Part shown: piece by piece, positions 26,162-38,798 of the stretch
Layout: each line of letters starts with the position of its first letter
Numbering within the stretch: position 1 is the first letter of the stretch
Assembly: GCF_021018805.1 (NCBI RefSeq)
Contig: NC_086248.1
Coordinates: 53,511,485 to 53,575,484, forward strand
DNA from: Prinia subflava
Lineage: Eukaryota > Chordata > Aves > Passeriformes > Cisticolidae
DNA length: 64,000 nucleotides
Direction of reading: 5' to 3'
Notes under the pieces: generated by a model
Database searches by the model: none
What the model was told of the DNA's origin: nothing
What the model saw: only the letters and a program-made list of their open reading frames with translations
Translations under genes and position numbers: made by a program

Positions 26162-26620
26162 ATTTCATTACTGCCTGCACTTCGTAGACAGGCATGAGAA
26201 TCAAACAGCCATCAAAATTCTCAGGAAGTGGATTAGAGGAGTCCCACATATGTAAAGTCTTGGAAAGTTTAACAATCCGGTTTCTACACTTAGGGATTTT
26301 CCATTCTGCAATCTCTTTTAGGGTGTATATCTGTTCATCCTCACACTCGTAGAATTCTCCTTCTTGAGAAAAGGGCAAAGTAAAGGAATAAGGCTGGTTA
26401 TTTCTGACCACAACACAGTTCACAGCCATCGTTCCATGGACCTCTTCCACTGAGTTGAAGGTGATCTGCTCATCATGTTTGATAGTGAAGTTTGCCAATT
26501 TTATATCCTTGGCGCTGTAGAAACAAGGATGGCCAAACCTTGTTGGCCCAATAAAGACTTTTCTTGAGATTTCTCCAATGCTCACATATGGAGTCTTATC
26601 TGCCACAATCTTGTAAAGAC
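26162..26620 (-). CDS. THEMIS: THEMIS coding exon 3 (core of CABIT 1)
   Basis: Internal exon of 459 nt (153 codons), phase 1 to phase 1, covering residues 84 to 237. The acceptor TGTTCTCAG ends at 26621 and the donor GTAAGT starts at 26161. It reads [13 protein letters not shown] at the start, contains [14 protein letters not shown] and [19 protein letters not shown], and ends [11 protein letters not shown]. All are near-identical in spacing to mammalian THEMIS. Cys152 (in VNCVVVRNN) falls where family members have the conserved core cysteine of CABIT 1. CABIT 1 of THEMIS is reported to bind and inhibit the catalytic domain of SHP-1/SHP-2. The reading frame stays open upstream of the acceptor up to about 26846, but that part is intronic in character and aligns with nothing in THEMIS. 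Confidence 0.97.
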
Positions 26621-27765
26621 CTGAGAACAGAAAACTTGCATTATAAAAAGGGAAGTACACAAAGCAAGTCATGCCACATTTTAGCCTGTGAAGGTTATAA
26701 AAATGAGGAGCAAAGCACATCAAATAACTCATAGATGATAGCTCAATTGGTAGAAATATGACTCTATAGAGATAACATAAGCTCCATGGTACAGTGTGTA
26801 GGCAGCTGGAATTAACCCTTTCTGCCATGTATCCAGTTTCTGTCATCCAGCATTCTTAGTCCACAGTAAAATTTTTCTTTGCCACAGAAAAAAGAAAAAT
26901 TATCCTAAATTCCTATCTGCCTTCCCAGAAAACCAGCCTTTGAGAGCTAAAAGGAAATGTGGTATGAGGAAACACAACATTAATGTGATCAGTTCATGCA
27001 GGATAAGTTTCTTGTCTAAACATCAGTACTACATAACCTTCCACACACAGACTGGAAATTCCAAGTGTGTTTAAAGATACATCCCAAGTGAAAGAGTAGC
27101 ACCTAAAGATAAGAAAGAGCAAATAGATTTTAGTGTATCTGGTAGCACAGTCCACCAGCTGGATTAATTCAAAGTCTGGGTATTGTAGGACTCCAGCCAT
27201 CACCAGGCAATTAAAATGCTGAAGTTCTGCAAGGCAGAAGCTACATCTGAACTTCCCTATCTCCTAGGGACATTATTACTTCATGTTAATTACGCCCTTT
27301 GGATCTGTCTCATTAGGAGTTTCCACTGCAAGAATAATGTGTACATTTCTGTATTTGCGTGAGGGTTTTCATAAAGGAATATGAACAGAAGGGTTGAGAG
27401 GACTAAAAAGCAGGTCTTAGCTGAACTGTGGGATTCAGCTGTCTTCTTCACAAGGTGTGGGAGCATTTTAAAAGCTGCCTTATGGAATTGCAGTGCAGCT
27501 TCCTGAGACAAACATGGACAAAGATTTGCTTTCGAGTGAATATACCCAAGAATTGAGGTTATTTCTAGGCCAGGTTTGCTAGCCACAAATAAACCAATAG
27601 CTACAGCTACAGTGACAAAGTAGCCAAGCTCCCTAGGAGATACTGCACCTTTTCTCCCTTTGTCTGCCAAAGCCAACCAGCCAAAATCCTATTGGCCTTG
27701 CTCCTCCTCACTATTGACTCCTCTGGACTGCAGAGAGAGCATTCCCATTTTGACTGTTGAGGAGG

Positions 27766-27806
27766 AAGCATGGGATGGGGAATCAAGGATTCCCCATCCC
27801 ATGCTT
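27766..27806. repeat. Perfect inverted repeat: 19-bp arms, 3-nt loop
   Basis: Arm 27766-27784 (AAGCATGGGATGGGGAATC) is the exact reverse complement of 27788-27806; the loop is AAG. It overlaps by three bases with a second hairpin immediately to the right. Being unusually G/C-rich for the neighbourhood, it is unlikely to be a chance AT palindrome. Confidence 0.95.
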
Positions 27807-27833
27807 TAGTGGTACTGGTTGGTACCACTAAAG
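27804..27833. repeat. Perfect inverted repeat: 12-bp arms, 6-nt loop
   Basis: CTTTAGTGGTAC at 27804-27815 pairs with GTACCACTAAAG at 27822-27833; the loop is TGGTTG. It shares bases 27804-27806 with the preceding hairpin, so the two stems compete at their base. Confidence 0.93.
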
Positions 27834-30800
27834 ACACATTTAAGGCAGCTTCAAATCCCATGAGTAGTTTAAGTCACATCTGCAAGGTTTTAAATGTTCT
27901 ACCCAACCGTCCCCAGCCAAGTGTAGGATGTCCCAGCAGATATCTAGATCTCAGTAAGGTGGGATGCTGCAAGAACACACAGGTCCTGATGGATCTTGGG
28001 AAGACACTCACTTTCTTTGCTAGACCTCCTCCAGTTGTGGAATTATTTAACAAATTGGATCAAGGGATATTGTTTCTCTTAAAAATCAGCAAGATGCTTA
28101 TTTTTTTCCACACCTTTTCTCTTACTGACTTTCATTTCTGACCATAATCAACACAACTGGGGGCTCTGCATGGTGTCAGAGTGTCCCTAAGATTGTATTT
28201 CTTTAAAAGGATGCATCAAATAAATACTTTTATCACAACAGCCTTTTATAATTTTTTTTTGGGGTGAGGAAGGTTCTGGCTACAGGATTGCTGTGATTCT
28301 GACTTTACAGTAACAAAACCGCCTACTTTGACTTTGTAACTTTAGCACCACTCTTGTTATAGGAGACATAATTAAGATTCTGTCTGCTGAGTAGCTTTTA
28401 ACTCAATTCATCTCATACCCTTGTGTCAATGCATCCTCTAGATATATGGCCTCACTGCAGAAAAACCTGGAGGAAAACCTCCAGGCTTTTTCCTGGGCTA
28501 CAAGGAAGGCACATGCATGAATGTACAAAGTACATTCAACACACATTTTTTTCCCACTGATATTTGTAATGTTTCTCACTGCCATTTTTAACACAATTAT
28601 TAGTGAGTTGTCTGAGTTGTCTACCACAGTCCTAATCACCACTGGAGTGTGTCAGTGGAGATCAACACAAACAGGTTCATCAGCATTTAGAAAGTATCGC
28701 TGTGACAAGGCACCAGTGACAAACTGAAACTGTGGAAAAAAACAAACAATGTTCTAGTATTGTGTTTTGGAAGCACAAGAAGGGTATCAGCTCCTGGCAG
28801 TGCTGGGAGAAAGCAAACAGGAATATTCTTCATTAAAAAGGATATTCAAAATAATTATGATGTGTTCCAAAGGCAGTAACTATGCTTACCCATCTATGAT
28901 AGAGAGGAAAGTCTATGCACCCCACAGACACCATGGAATTGCATTGAAAATCCTCCATAAACTGTGCTAAAAACCACTTCCAGTTGAAAATATTTGCCAA
29001 CATACAGGTATGAGAAACATTCTTCTCTTCTGTGAGTTTGAAAATAGTCTCAGGCTACTAGTTTTGCTGTGCTTACAAAGTTATTTGGAAAGCAACTATT
29101 TCAGCAGCAAACTGATGATCATCCCAGGTTGGAAAGCAGGTGTCATATGGAAGTATAATTATCAGATTTCATACAAAACTAGACACCTGATTATCTCCTT
29201 GGCCCAGGCAGACTGGCTTTGTCAAGGACAGGAACAGAAAAATGTTTGCCTTCTGTTCTGCTGTTTTTTTTAAATTTTGGTGACAGAATGCTTGCTTAGG
29301 CAAGAGAAGAGCCATGTGGCCTTGCATGCTTAGCTTCTGTATTGGTGAGACTCCTGACATGAAGGCACCTAACAGCCACCTCTGAGTGGCTATGAACATG
29401 CAAAGTTCCATAGGTTTCTCTCTATATAGAACATAGGTAAATATATAAAAGGATATTTTGGTGTGTTGGGTGGAAGTCACTGCCATATTCTGCCAGGGTA
29501 TCCTCTCATAAATTCTCTCCTTGATACTGTATATATGTAAAAACCAAAACAAAACCACAAAAAACCAGAAAACAATATTATCTGGAACAATTCAGAGCCT
29601 TATTAAAATCACCATGAATCATATTGCAAAAACAAATGTTTTCCAAATCTAAGATAACAAGAAAACCTCCAGGAGGAGGAGACATATGGTAAGTTTGAGA
29701 TGCTAAAATTTGGACATTTTGAGGTCAAACAAAAATATTTTTGTACTTTTTCATAAATCATAAGATGACTGAATCAAATTCACTTAGACTTTCCCAAGAG
29801 ATCTTGGTGGACAGAAAGGAGGAAAGACAGATGGAAATAACAAATTTGGAAAAAAAGTCCATCTGGTTTATGAAGATCTGGCATTATTGCTCCTATAGAC
29901 ATACTTTCTAAATGCAATCTGGTCTACAACTAAACTGTACTGCTGTCCAATGATATGGGGGAAAATAAAACAATCATACAAGAACTATACACATATATAA
30001 TAATACTACAGGAAAACATAACCATTCCACTCCATGAAGCCTCTGTAGCTAGCGACATTTCACTAGGTGGAGTGTCCATCTAGACATCATATGATGATTA
30101 GTAAGACCCAAACATCATCAGTCCATCTTTTCCAGAAGTTTTACTAATTGGTGTATAAGTTGAAACAGAGAGAGTTTGAGAATGTGAGAAAATTATTTCA
30201 CTGGTATGGGAGAGAAAACATAGCCAGAGGATCACAAGACTGAATGTGCTATGGGAAAGCATGTTTTGATAGAAGGATATTTTTACCACCTTTTTACAGA
30301 ACAGTACATGCAGCTCTCTTTTACTGGCTGTAGTGTAAAATGTACTACCCTGGAGGTTTATAGACTTCCTATTTTCAGTCTTAATTAGAGTCCTGAAGGA
30401 AAGGAGTATTTTACTCTCTTTCCCCCACAGAAAGCTGAGAAAACCAGTAGTTAGGCTTGCCTAGTAGAGTAGCAAGCAGCCTTCAAGAAAAAAGAAGAGC
30501 AGAGCAAATCATCTGTCCCAGACTAGAAGTCTCTGTTCCCCAAGCAAGGCAAGAGATTGGGAAGAGCACAGTTTCTGCCTTCTTTGGAGTTACCTAATTG
30601 CTATTCCCCTTTTCCCCCACTTCCAACAATCACTCGCTACCTCTTCTGTTCCAGAATCTTCCTCATCTCATCCTGTCCCTAAGGTCAGATCTCTCTCACC
30701 TAATACTGAGATGAGCCTTTTAATGCCTAATCCGTGTTCTTCCACGGATGTGTTGTGTGGTCACTGCCAAGTCTCCCGTCTTTTTACTTGCAGATGAGTA

Positions 30801-32963
30801 CACAAAGGGGCAGTCATGATCAACTCTGTGTCTGTCAGACCACGTAGGAATGAGCAGCAGCAACAGTCAGGGACCTCATGAGAACAGGGCCAGTCCAGTA
30901 ACGTTTTTTGCAGAAGAAGGAATACAACAGAATAAAATGTAATCATTTGTGCTGGCAAACAATTCAGCTGTTGTGCAAATTACCTGTCTGCTAATTTGCT
31001 AGTAGGGAAAATTGTAGTTCAAAATGTGGTTAGATGTAGTCATTGAAGTGTCTAGAGTAACGGCAGACTTCTATTTTTTTACCCAGTGTATGAGCACAGA
31101 AAGAATAGCCCGGCCCTCTGAGGCATGAGAAAGAACAAATTAGAATGAGGATAAAACGAAATAACACAGATAGTGAACTTGTGGTTGCAGCGGTTTCACT
31201 AATGCAAAGAGCAGATTAGGCCTTTATCAAGGATCTGATTTGGCGGAGCAGAAAAAAAGGGGTTCTGGAAACTGCAAATACACTCAGAAAGACAAAGAGT
31301 AAGGCTCGTTTAAAGCCAATGTTCTTCACTCCCAGAGCTGCTATCCCCAGAGTAACCTAAATAGGAGCATTGCTCATTTGTGCCAGCATGCACGCACTGA
31401 AAGGGTACATGAGCCCATGGAATGCAAAAGAACTCATGGCAAAGGAAATGGAAAAGAGCATCAAAGCAAAACATTTCATCAATGCTGGCAACAGAGCACT
31501 GCACATACAATGTAAATACAGGGTCAGCCTCCTGAAGACCTGTGGATATTTTTATTGAATTAAGTCAAAGGCAGAGTGAAAAAGATCGTCTGCAATTCAG
31601 TTCTGTGCTTCGTTCAGGAGGTGGGGGCAAGCCACGTTCCATGTACAATGTTTTAGTTAGAGCTTAGCACGTGTATGTAACGAAGTGAAAAGAAAAAAGT
31701 TTAAGAAAGAGCAAGAGACTGGGAAATCTTGACTCTGCAGGGCAGAATCATTCATCAGCTAAGAACTAAATTAGAGAAATGACAAATTTACATCTTACCA
31801 AATAGCTCTTGAATACATAAGTGTACATATACAGAGAAAAACAGGAAAGAGTTGCTCCCTGTTGGTCTAATAAGAAGTGTCATTATGTCCCTCTTCAGTG
31901 CTGCTGTTCAGTAATACCCATCATGTGGAGGATAATACTGACAAATTTCAGCAAAATGAACTCTGAATTTATTTTTCAAGTGAAATAACCCAGTTTTCTA
32001 GAACACTGGTTGGGAGAGTTCATAACTATGCATGAAAATTGTAGTGATTAGATCGAATTTGAAAATGTGCTCAGTAGGGCAACAGCATCCAAATGCCAAG
32101 TTGTAAAACTGATCACTTGAATGCAAATAAATCCTGATTCACCAGGTTCAAATATTTGAAATCACAAGTCTTTCTGTTCTAACAATCAAGACTTTCAACA
32201 TTAATAAATTTAGGATTACTTTTATCACTCTGTTGTGTTGGATATTTTAGGATTCAAATGTTCAACCTCATCTGCCAATCAAGATTTAGAATATATTTCT
32301 ATTGGTGTATGTAATTTAGACATAGAAGAAATTTTAATAATATCAGAGAAACTTGGATTACAAGAAAAATACCACATATCTTGAGAGTTCACAGGAGAGT
32401 CATATTTCAATATCTCTAGATAGCCACAGATAATTAAAAGGTCTTTGATCTCTGTGTCTGGGCCTTACTAGTGCTTGAAAATGGCATTCCAAAAAAGTCT
32501 TTTAATAAGTGGTCACAGAAACCATTCTGGTTCACATGATAAGGAAAACGTGAAGATAAATTGAGGATTTACTGTGGGGGGAAATATTGCATATAAACAA
32601 CTGTTTCAGAGAGAAATCTGCATTTTAGAGGTGGCAAATGAAGCCATAGCAGAAGATATTTTCCTGTAGAATTCAGATGAAACATTTCATTCTCATACTT
32701 TTACATTTTATTTGTTTCAAGAAGTGTGTCTCGTGTCCCTCTGCAGAAAAAGCACATCCCAGCTTGGATACCAGCATAACCTAAACCCTATACACGCACA
32801 TGCACACATTCTAGCATACTCAGCAAGACTTTGGAAGAGCATCAATGAGGTTATTAAGTCAAGCACTCAAACACTAGAAAACACTCATATCATGTTCCCC
32901 ATGCAGCATCAATTTAATTTCCCATGTGCTTTCAGTGCAATACAGTGCTAATTAAATATTTAG

Positions 32964-33098
32964 GTGGGTTTTTTGTTGTTTTTGTTTGGTTGGGGTTTTT
33001 TTGTGGGGTGGTGGGGGGGCGGCATGTTTTTTGGTTGATTAGTTGGTTGGTTTTTCTGGGGTTTTTGGGGGGGGGGGGTTGTTTGTTTGTTTGTTTGT
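32964..33098. repeat. T/G-rich low-complexity tract with G-runs
   Basis: About 135 bp almost free of A and C on the plus strand, mixing GTTT units with long G runs, including a seven-G run near 33012 and a twelve-G run near 33067. At least four G-runs of three or more make G-quadruplex formation on the plus strand plausible. False open frames cross it on both strands. Confidence 0.9.
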
Positions 33099-34338
33099 AC
33101 AAAAGTGTAGCCTCATTTAGTACATTAGTTAGACTGATGGCCAAAGTGAGTCCTGGGCACAATCTGAGACTCTTGAAGTCTGTTATGTTCTGTGTGTGCT
33201 CTGTACCAGTGTTTCCCTTTTGCAGGTGTCCCACAACTTCTCCCCCACACTCTGTCCCACTCCCACTGCCCTCCTCATGCAATTTTCGGGCTTGCTCATC
33301 TCCTCTCCCCAAGGGACTCCCATTACCTCTGCTGCCTGCAAGACTCCCAGCACGGGAAATGCCCTGCTTGCAAACTTGTGGGGTCTTCCACTGCTGCTGA
33401 GAGCAGCTGCACCTGCCTCTAGTCTCTGATCTTTGCATGGAAAGTCTTCATCCTTCTGTCCTGCTCTGAGGTCAAAATTTTTCTACCATTTCCCTAACAT
33501 GGTTTGGCTCCTCCACTTCTCCCATCTGGGATACCCACATGGGATACGCTCTTCTCTCTCTGTGCTTTATTCACTTCCCTGTTCAATGCTGCTGGGCCCT
33601 AACAGTAGAGGAACTGAGATGAGAGCAAATTCAAAAATTAATACATATGACACATGATGAATTAATACTGGGTTCAGTACTTGGCCAGCTCTCCTTAACA
33701 AGGCAACATGAAGAGAGGAAGATATGGTTCAAGTAACAAGTCAGTACCACATGCCAAATTTCAAGTCCATTGTCCAAAATATGAATATATTTGGATTTCT
33801 CTATAGAACAGTAAAAGAGGTTTGTTAAGCAGAAAAACTTATCCATTCCCTTCTAATCCTGTTTCCAAGCATGGAGCAGCCACTCTGGCCACCACAGTTA
33901 AAATAAATCATTAAAATAAAAGCAATATTGAAAATATTTTGTACCCAAAATAATCAAATACAGACCTAGTAATGGTAAACAAATCATAGTTTGGGAGCAC
34001 AACATGGAAGATTTCAGCTCAGACAAGGTTTGGCAAAGTCATAAGTAAATGAGAAGAAGATTTTTATTGTAATTCTTCCACCAAGGAACTCCAAGTGTAG
34101 AAAGCATTAGCACAAAACTTTATAATAGTAATAATTTCTATCCAGGTTTGAGAAAGGACTATAAGAGTTGAAATTTAAAAATTAGTTGACAGTGTCTTGT
34201 ATCATCTGATAAAACTGTATTCTTGACAGCTGAGTTGTAACATCAAATATCAGTCAAGACAGCAAATCAATAAAATCAACAAAGGTGATTACTCAGGGCT
34301 ATAATTCCTCAAAAACACGTATGCATGAAATACCATAC

Positions 34339-34497
34339 CAGGAAAATTTAGTGGTAATTCCACTTTGTCTGAAAACTGGCTGACTTCATTATCGTCACAG
34401 ATACTTGCTATGAGCTTATTAATTTTGAAGCCAACAACTTTAATGATTTCTTCTGTTGACAGGGAGCATTCATTTCCGAACATCTCATAAACGGAAT
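34339..34497 (-). CDS. THEMIS: THEMIS coding exon 2 (N-terminal part of CABIT 1)
   Basis: Internal exon of 159 nt (53 codons), phase 1 at both ends, covering residues 31 to 84. The acceptor is a T-rich tract ending TTCTTTTCAG just before 34497. The donor is GTATGG, starting at 34338. The translation begins D-SVYEMFGNECSLST and ends VELPLNFP-G, where mammalian THEMIS has SIYEMFGNECCFST and FELPMNFPG. It forms the first strands of the first CABIT (cysteine-containing, all-beta in THEMIS) module. Open frame continues past both splice sites for a few residues, but that extra sequence does not resemble THEMIS. The flanking exons join in frame: exon 1 supplies the G of residue 31, and exon 3 completes the Gly codon 84. 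Confidence 0.95.
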
Positions 34498-35653
34498 CTG
34501 AAAAGAAATACAAAAGGAAAGAAAAGCATCATTTAGCTTTTTCTCACTTTTTCAAGTGTCTTTACCTCTTTGAGTGAAAACAAAAATAGTACTTAAACTA
34601 GTACAAGGTCGGAAGAATCTACATTTCCAAATTATTAGACCAAAATAGGTAGAGGTAAAGCATAAGATTACTGGCTTGTCAGGAGCTGTCTCCTGAAACC
34701 AGCAGGCAGTGGAGTTCAGGCACTAAAGGCGCCTCTGCACAGCACAGGACACAGCGTATCCTGTAGGAAACAACAGACTACAGCAGGAGAGGAGACAAAA
34801 TACCACAGATCCTTGAGGGTCCAGGGAGAGGACAGGAGACATCCAAAAGCAATCAACATTTGAGCTTCCTGGGGTAACAGAAGACTTGAAGAAAGTACAA
34901 GAAATTGGAAAACTGGCAAATTAACAATGGCAATCCCTGTCCCATGTTGAAATGAGCATACTGATTCTGATCTGGCAGCAAAAAAATATTTTTTATCTGT
35001 CATATTCAGGCCCTTGAGAAAAGGAACAAAGCAATCCAGCCATGAGTTTCAGCACTTCCTCAGCAAAACCTGGAACTGTATCTTGTCCTGCCAAAAACAG
35101 TCCTTCCTTCTCCATTCTAGCTGTGGTCAACCTTTACTGTTTCAGAAGCAGGTGGACAGGCAGAAGAGCTCAAAAGCCAAGTTATGCAGAAGAAGGAAAA
35201 TTCCTCCTGGTCTCAGCAGAAGATTAGCAGAAGTTTTGGGGCATGGGATCAATTAACTATCTTTAAAGACAATGCAGTGAACACGTATTCCATTTGTAGA
35301 TAGCATTGCATTGAACACAGAACATCAGAAATGCTGACTTTAATAACAGCTTCCATTCTTGCGTGCATTTCCTCCCAAGAACTAACCAAGATCTGTCCCA
35401 AATTGATGTGGACATGGCCTTTCTGAAATCTCATCTCAAATTTTCATTTGGTGAGAAACATTCTCATTTCCATTCCCAATGCACTGGTGAGCGTATTTAT
35501 TTGCTCTCCTACTAATATTGTTTAAAGTACGTTCCTTTTCATTTCCATTTTCCCTTCCTCAAAGAGTTCTCAGGGTTAATTTTGCCCTTAGCTTTATCTC
35601 CTCTGAGAAGACAGATTTTCCTTCACAGAATTGCTCTAAGTCCTTACTTAAAG

Positions 35654-35817
35654 TGTTTTTTTTGTTGTTGGTTTGGTTTTTGGGGGTTTTTTTGTTTGTT
35701 TTTGTTTGTTTGGGGTTTTTTGTGGGGTTTTTTGTTGTTTTTTTGTTTTTGTTTGTTTGTTTGTTTTGTGGTTTTTTTTGTGGTTTGTTTGTTTGTTTTT
35801 GTTCATTTGTTTGTGGG
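35654..35817. repeat. T/G-rich low-complexity tract
   Basis: About 164 bp of GTTT and GGTTTTTT units on the plus strand with almost no A or C. It runs directly into the TTTC microsatellite. Composition is like the tracts near 33.0, 55.2, 57.1 and 57.5 kb. Confidence 0.9.
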
Positions 35818-36045
<228 letters not shown>

Positions 36046-36231
36046 CCTACCGAGGTAAGTAGAATCGTATATCAGGCAATGAGAAATATTTGCAACCTGA
36101 CCTCTGGTTACATAGTTGCAATCAATAATTGAGAAGGCCTGTACTGAAATATCATAGTTTATGGCAGAACTCTCTTCCCCCGAAGAGCAACACTCTTTAC
36201 AGCTCTCCTTGTAGTTGCTGGGGATGACAGG

Positions 36232-36262
36232 GAAAAAAAAAAAAGCTTAGCTTTTTTTTTTC
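36232..36262. repeat. A-run/T-run inverted repeat around AGCTTAGCT
   Basis: Twelve adenines followed by GCT, then T, then AGC and ten thymines. The arms pair over about 13 bp around a minimal loop. This is a possible small hairpin, with homopolymer slippage as the probable origin. Confidence 0.7.
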
Positions 36263-37149
36263 ACCCAGGTGTCACACCAAAAAACCAACAACTATTAGCT
36301 GACTGATCTTCCTATTGTTCATTCAAGAATAATTCTAGTCCTGAATATAACCTGGGCTAATAAACATCTTTTACTGAGTCTTTGATCTATTTATTAGTTA
36401 ATACTACTGTAGCACTTGCAAATGACAAGCATTTGACTATCTCCTAGACCTCAAGAGAAGTCACTGGGAGCCCAGCCTGAGCATAACTTATTCTTGTTTA
36501 AGCCTAAACCTACCCAAAGCCTCAACAGAGCACTGCAAAACAACAGGAGAGTGATGGAGAGAATCAGTGGTTAAGTGTGCTCTGTTGTGAATACATATCT
36601 AGACCAAGGTACTGGTTGCTCGTGCAATGCTTTCAACAATTGAGACGGACACTAGAAAATCTTCAGGTTCTCTGGAGAATCAGTAGGTTTCTCCTCTGGA
36701 GAAGGAATCTTGATTGCAAAAATAAAGTAAAAAACCATCTGGAAGATGCTTTTCACAGGCTGGATGGGATAACATCCCCTGCTTTCCCTTTCTGAGGACC
36801 CCATACAGGCTTAAGGGCTCTGCTTTACTTAGATCCCAAACTCACCCAGCAGGCTTTCTGCTGCACACCAGGATGATGACTAACTCAGAGGTATTCTGGA
36901 TTACAGTGCCACAAAAATATCAACGAGTGCCAGGTGAAGAAACCTGCTGTTTAAGCACGTTTTTGACAATTCTGGTACTGAGCAGAAGAGCAATGCTGCC
37001 CATTGACAAAGAAGAACATTCTGGTTTTCTTATCGTAAAAATAGTGCACGGTTGCTTGCTCTCTTCAGTCCCTTAGCAATTTGACACAGACTAACTCAGC
37101 TGTCTCTATGGAAATTGCTAGAGCTCCCATACCGGGAGGCTGCCTGCTG

Positions 37150-37735
37150 CTAACACAGATCATGAAGTGCCATGTCTACTCACTTTTTTAATACTTCCAG
37201 GTATAGTGACTCCACCACTTCCCTGGGCAGCCTGTTCCAATGTTTAGCCACTCTTCCAGTGAACATTTTTTTTCCCATTTTTTGAAATGAGCCTCCCCTG
37301 GCAAAATTTGAGGCCATTTTCCCTTGTTATGTCACTGGTTGCCTGGGGAAGAGAATGACCCTCACCTCACCATGGCCTCCTTTTATGTCGTTTTAGAGAG
37401 CAATAAGGTCTCCCCTTAGCCTTGTTTTCTCCAGACTTAAATTTCCCAGCTCCCTCAGCTGCTTCTCTTGGGATTTCTGTTCAGTCCCCTTCACCAGCTC
37501 TGGTTTATTTCTCTGGGCATGCTCCAGCACCTCAGTGTCTTTCTTGTCATTCTTTCATCACTGCCCTCTGGGCTTGGCCATCCAGCCTGTTTTACTTCCA
37601 GTGATGAGTACACTTGTCCAAGCTGTGAGCTGCCAACTTTCCCAAAAGAATGCCGTGAGAGACTGTGCCAAAGGCTTTCCTGAAGTCTCAGTAGGCAACA
37701 TCCACAGCCTTTGCTTTGTCCACTAAATGGAGCAG
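37150..37735 (-). mobile_element. CR1 LINE fragment, 5'-truncated, internally deleted
   Basis: Plus-strand phrases such as CTTCCCTGGGCAGCCTGTTCC, AATAAGGTCTCCCCTTAGCC, GCTCCAGCACCTCAGTGTC and CAACATCCACAGCC are the antisense of the avian CR1 reverse-transcriptase end and 3' region, so the element points to the minus strand. In sense orientation the 3' end reads GGTGGAGTCACTATACCTGG and stops near 37150 without the terminal short repeats. The text jumps at about 37546 from the CTCAGTGTCTTTCTTG block to an earlier part of the reverse-transcriptase region (CTGCCCTCTGGGCTTGGCC), which implies an internal deletion of some hundreds of bases. No intact reading frame remains, and the open frames here (37422-37726) are shadows. 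Confidence 0.88.
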
Positions 37736-38757
37736 TTAAGGGGCTAAAGCTCTCAAAAAATTGTTATTGAAGAACATTTAATGACCCTTTCAGTCTATAT
37801 CTGCAACAGAGTGATGCCATAAAACCCCCCAAGAAAATGAAAATCAAGGGAGCTCATTGTCTTACCCTCAAAGAAATTAACAGAGGTAGATAATCCACTG
37901 GCAAACAAAATGCCTTGTAATACCACTAGTGAAGACCATGGGATAGTACTTTTCATTTGCAGAAGAGAAGTTGGATATATAGATCATATAACCAAGGAAA
38001 AATGGAGGTATGCCACCACATTTTCCATACAATCAAAGGCATCAGAGACCAATTTTTAGCAGCTTATCAATAGTAAAACATATATTACCAGATTTATCTG
38101 AAATAGGCCAAGAAGTTGAAAGATTATGAAGGTGAGAGGTTGGGTGGATGACGGCTGACTGAGACCATGATTGCAGAAGCCTCATTTTTATCAATACTAG
38201 GATTAAAAAAAATAAATTAAAAATTAAAATCTGCCAGCCACATTTTTGGGGGTGCAATTACACGTACTGTATTGATTTTAATTACATATTTGTCTGCAAC
38301 TAGATTGCTTTGGCCTGGTTTTAGCCCTTGCTTGGCAGTTTGCCTGGAATAATACAATGAAGATTACATTCAGACAAGAAAAATGTTACCTAGGCACTTG
38401 CAGCAAATATTTTTGCTGGTAAAAGGGAGCCAGGGAAACTGCATAGCTTTCAAAAAGGATAATAAAAGTTCTTTTTCCTTTAGAAGCCATGATAATTAAT
38501 CTTGAAACATTTTGAAAAATACTCACTTTGTGTCAATATGACCCTGAGAGATTTTACTTCAGCTGTGTAATGCAGACACCCTCACACAATATATTGAAAA
38601 ATAAAATTAAAATACAAGTTTTAAACACTTATTTGTTGTTGCACAACAATAACTTTGTTTTTGCCACTCAAGTCACAAAGAAAATGTAGCTCTTTGAAAA
38701 TGTAAATCAAGTAACCTTGAGAACAGAATCTTTTGAGAAAGATGTATGCAATATAAT

Positions 38758-38798
38758 GAAAAAAAAACAAAAACAAAAAAACCCACCCAAACCCAACA
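38758..38798. repeat. A/C-rich low-complexity tract
   Basis: AAAAACAAAAAC and ACCCACCCAAACCC runs on the plus strand; this is the complement of the T/G-type tract seen elsewhere, in the opposite orientation. Confidence 0.8.

Larger units (their letters stand above)
26621..34338 (-). other. THEMIS intron 2 (7718 bp)
   Basis: Bounded by donor GTATGG and acceptor TGTTCTCAG, phase 1. It contains the paired hairpins at 27766-27833 and a T/G-rich tract at 32964-33098. That tract adjoins a comparatively GC-rich stretch at 33180-33440 that is open in several frames but has no recognisable product. An A/C-rich tract at about 29540-29570 resembles the complement of the T/G tracts. The rest is unremarkable. 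Confidence 0.88.

Noticed and set aside
32924..33438. 158- and 168-codon overlapping open frames on opposite strands
   Set aside because: They span a G-rich low-complexity tract and an unrecognised GC-richer piece. No domain, no splice-supported structure, and opposite-strand openness is expected from composition.
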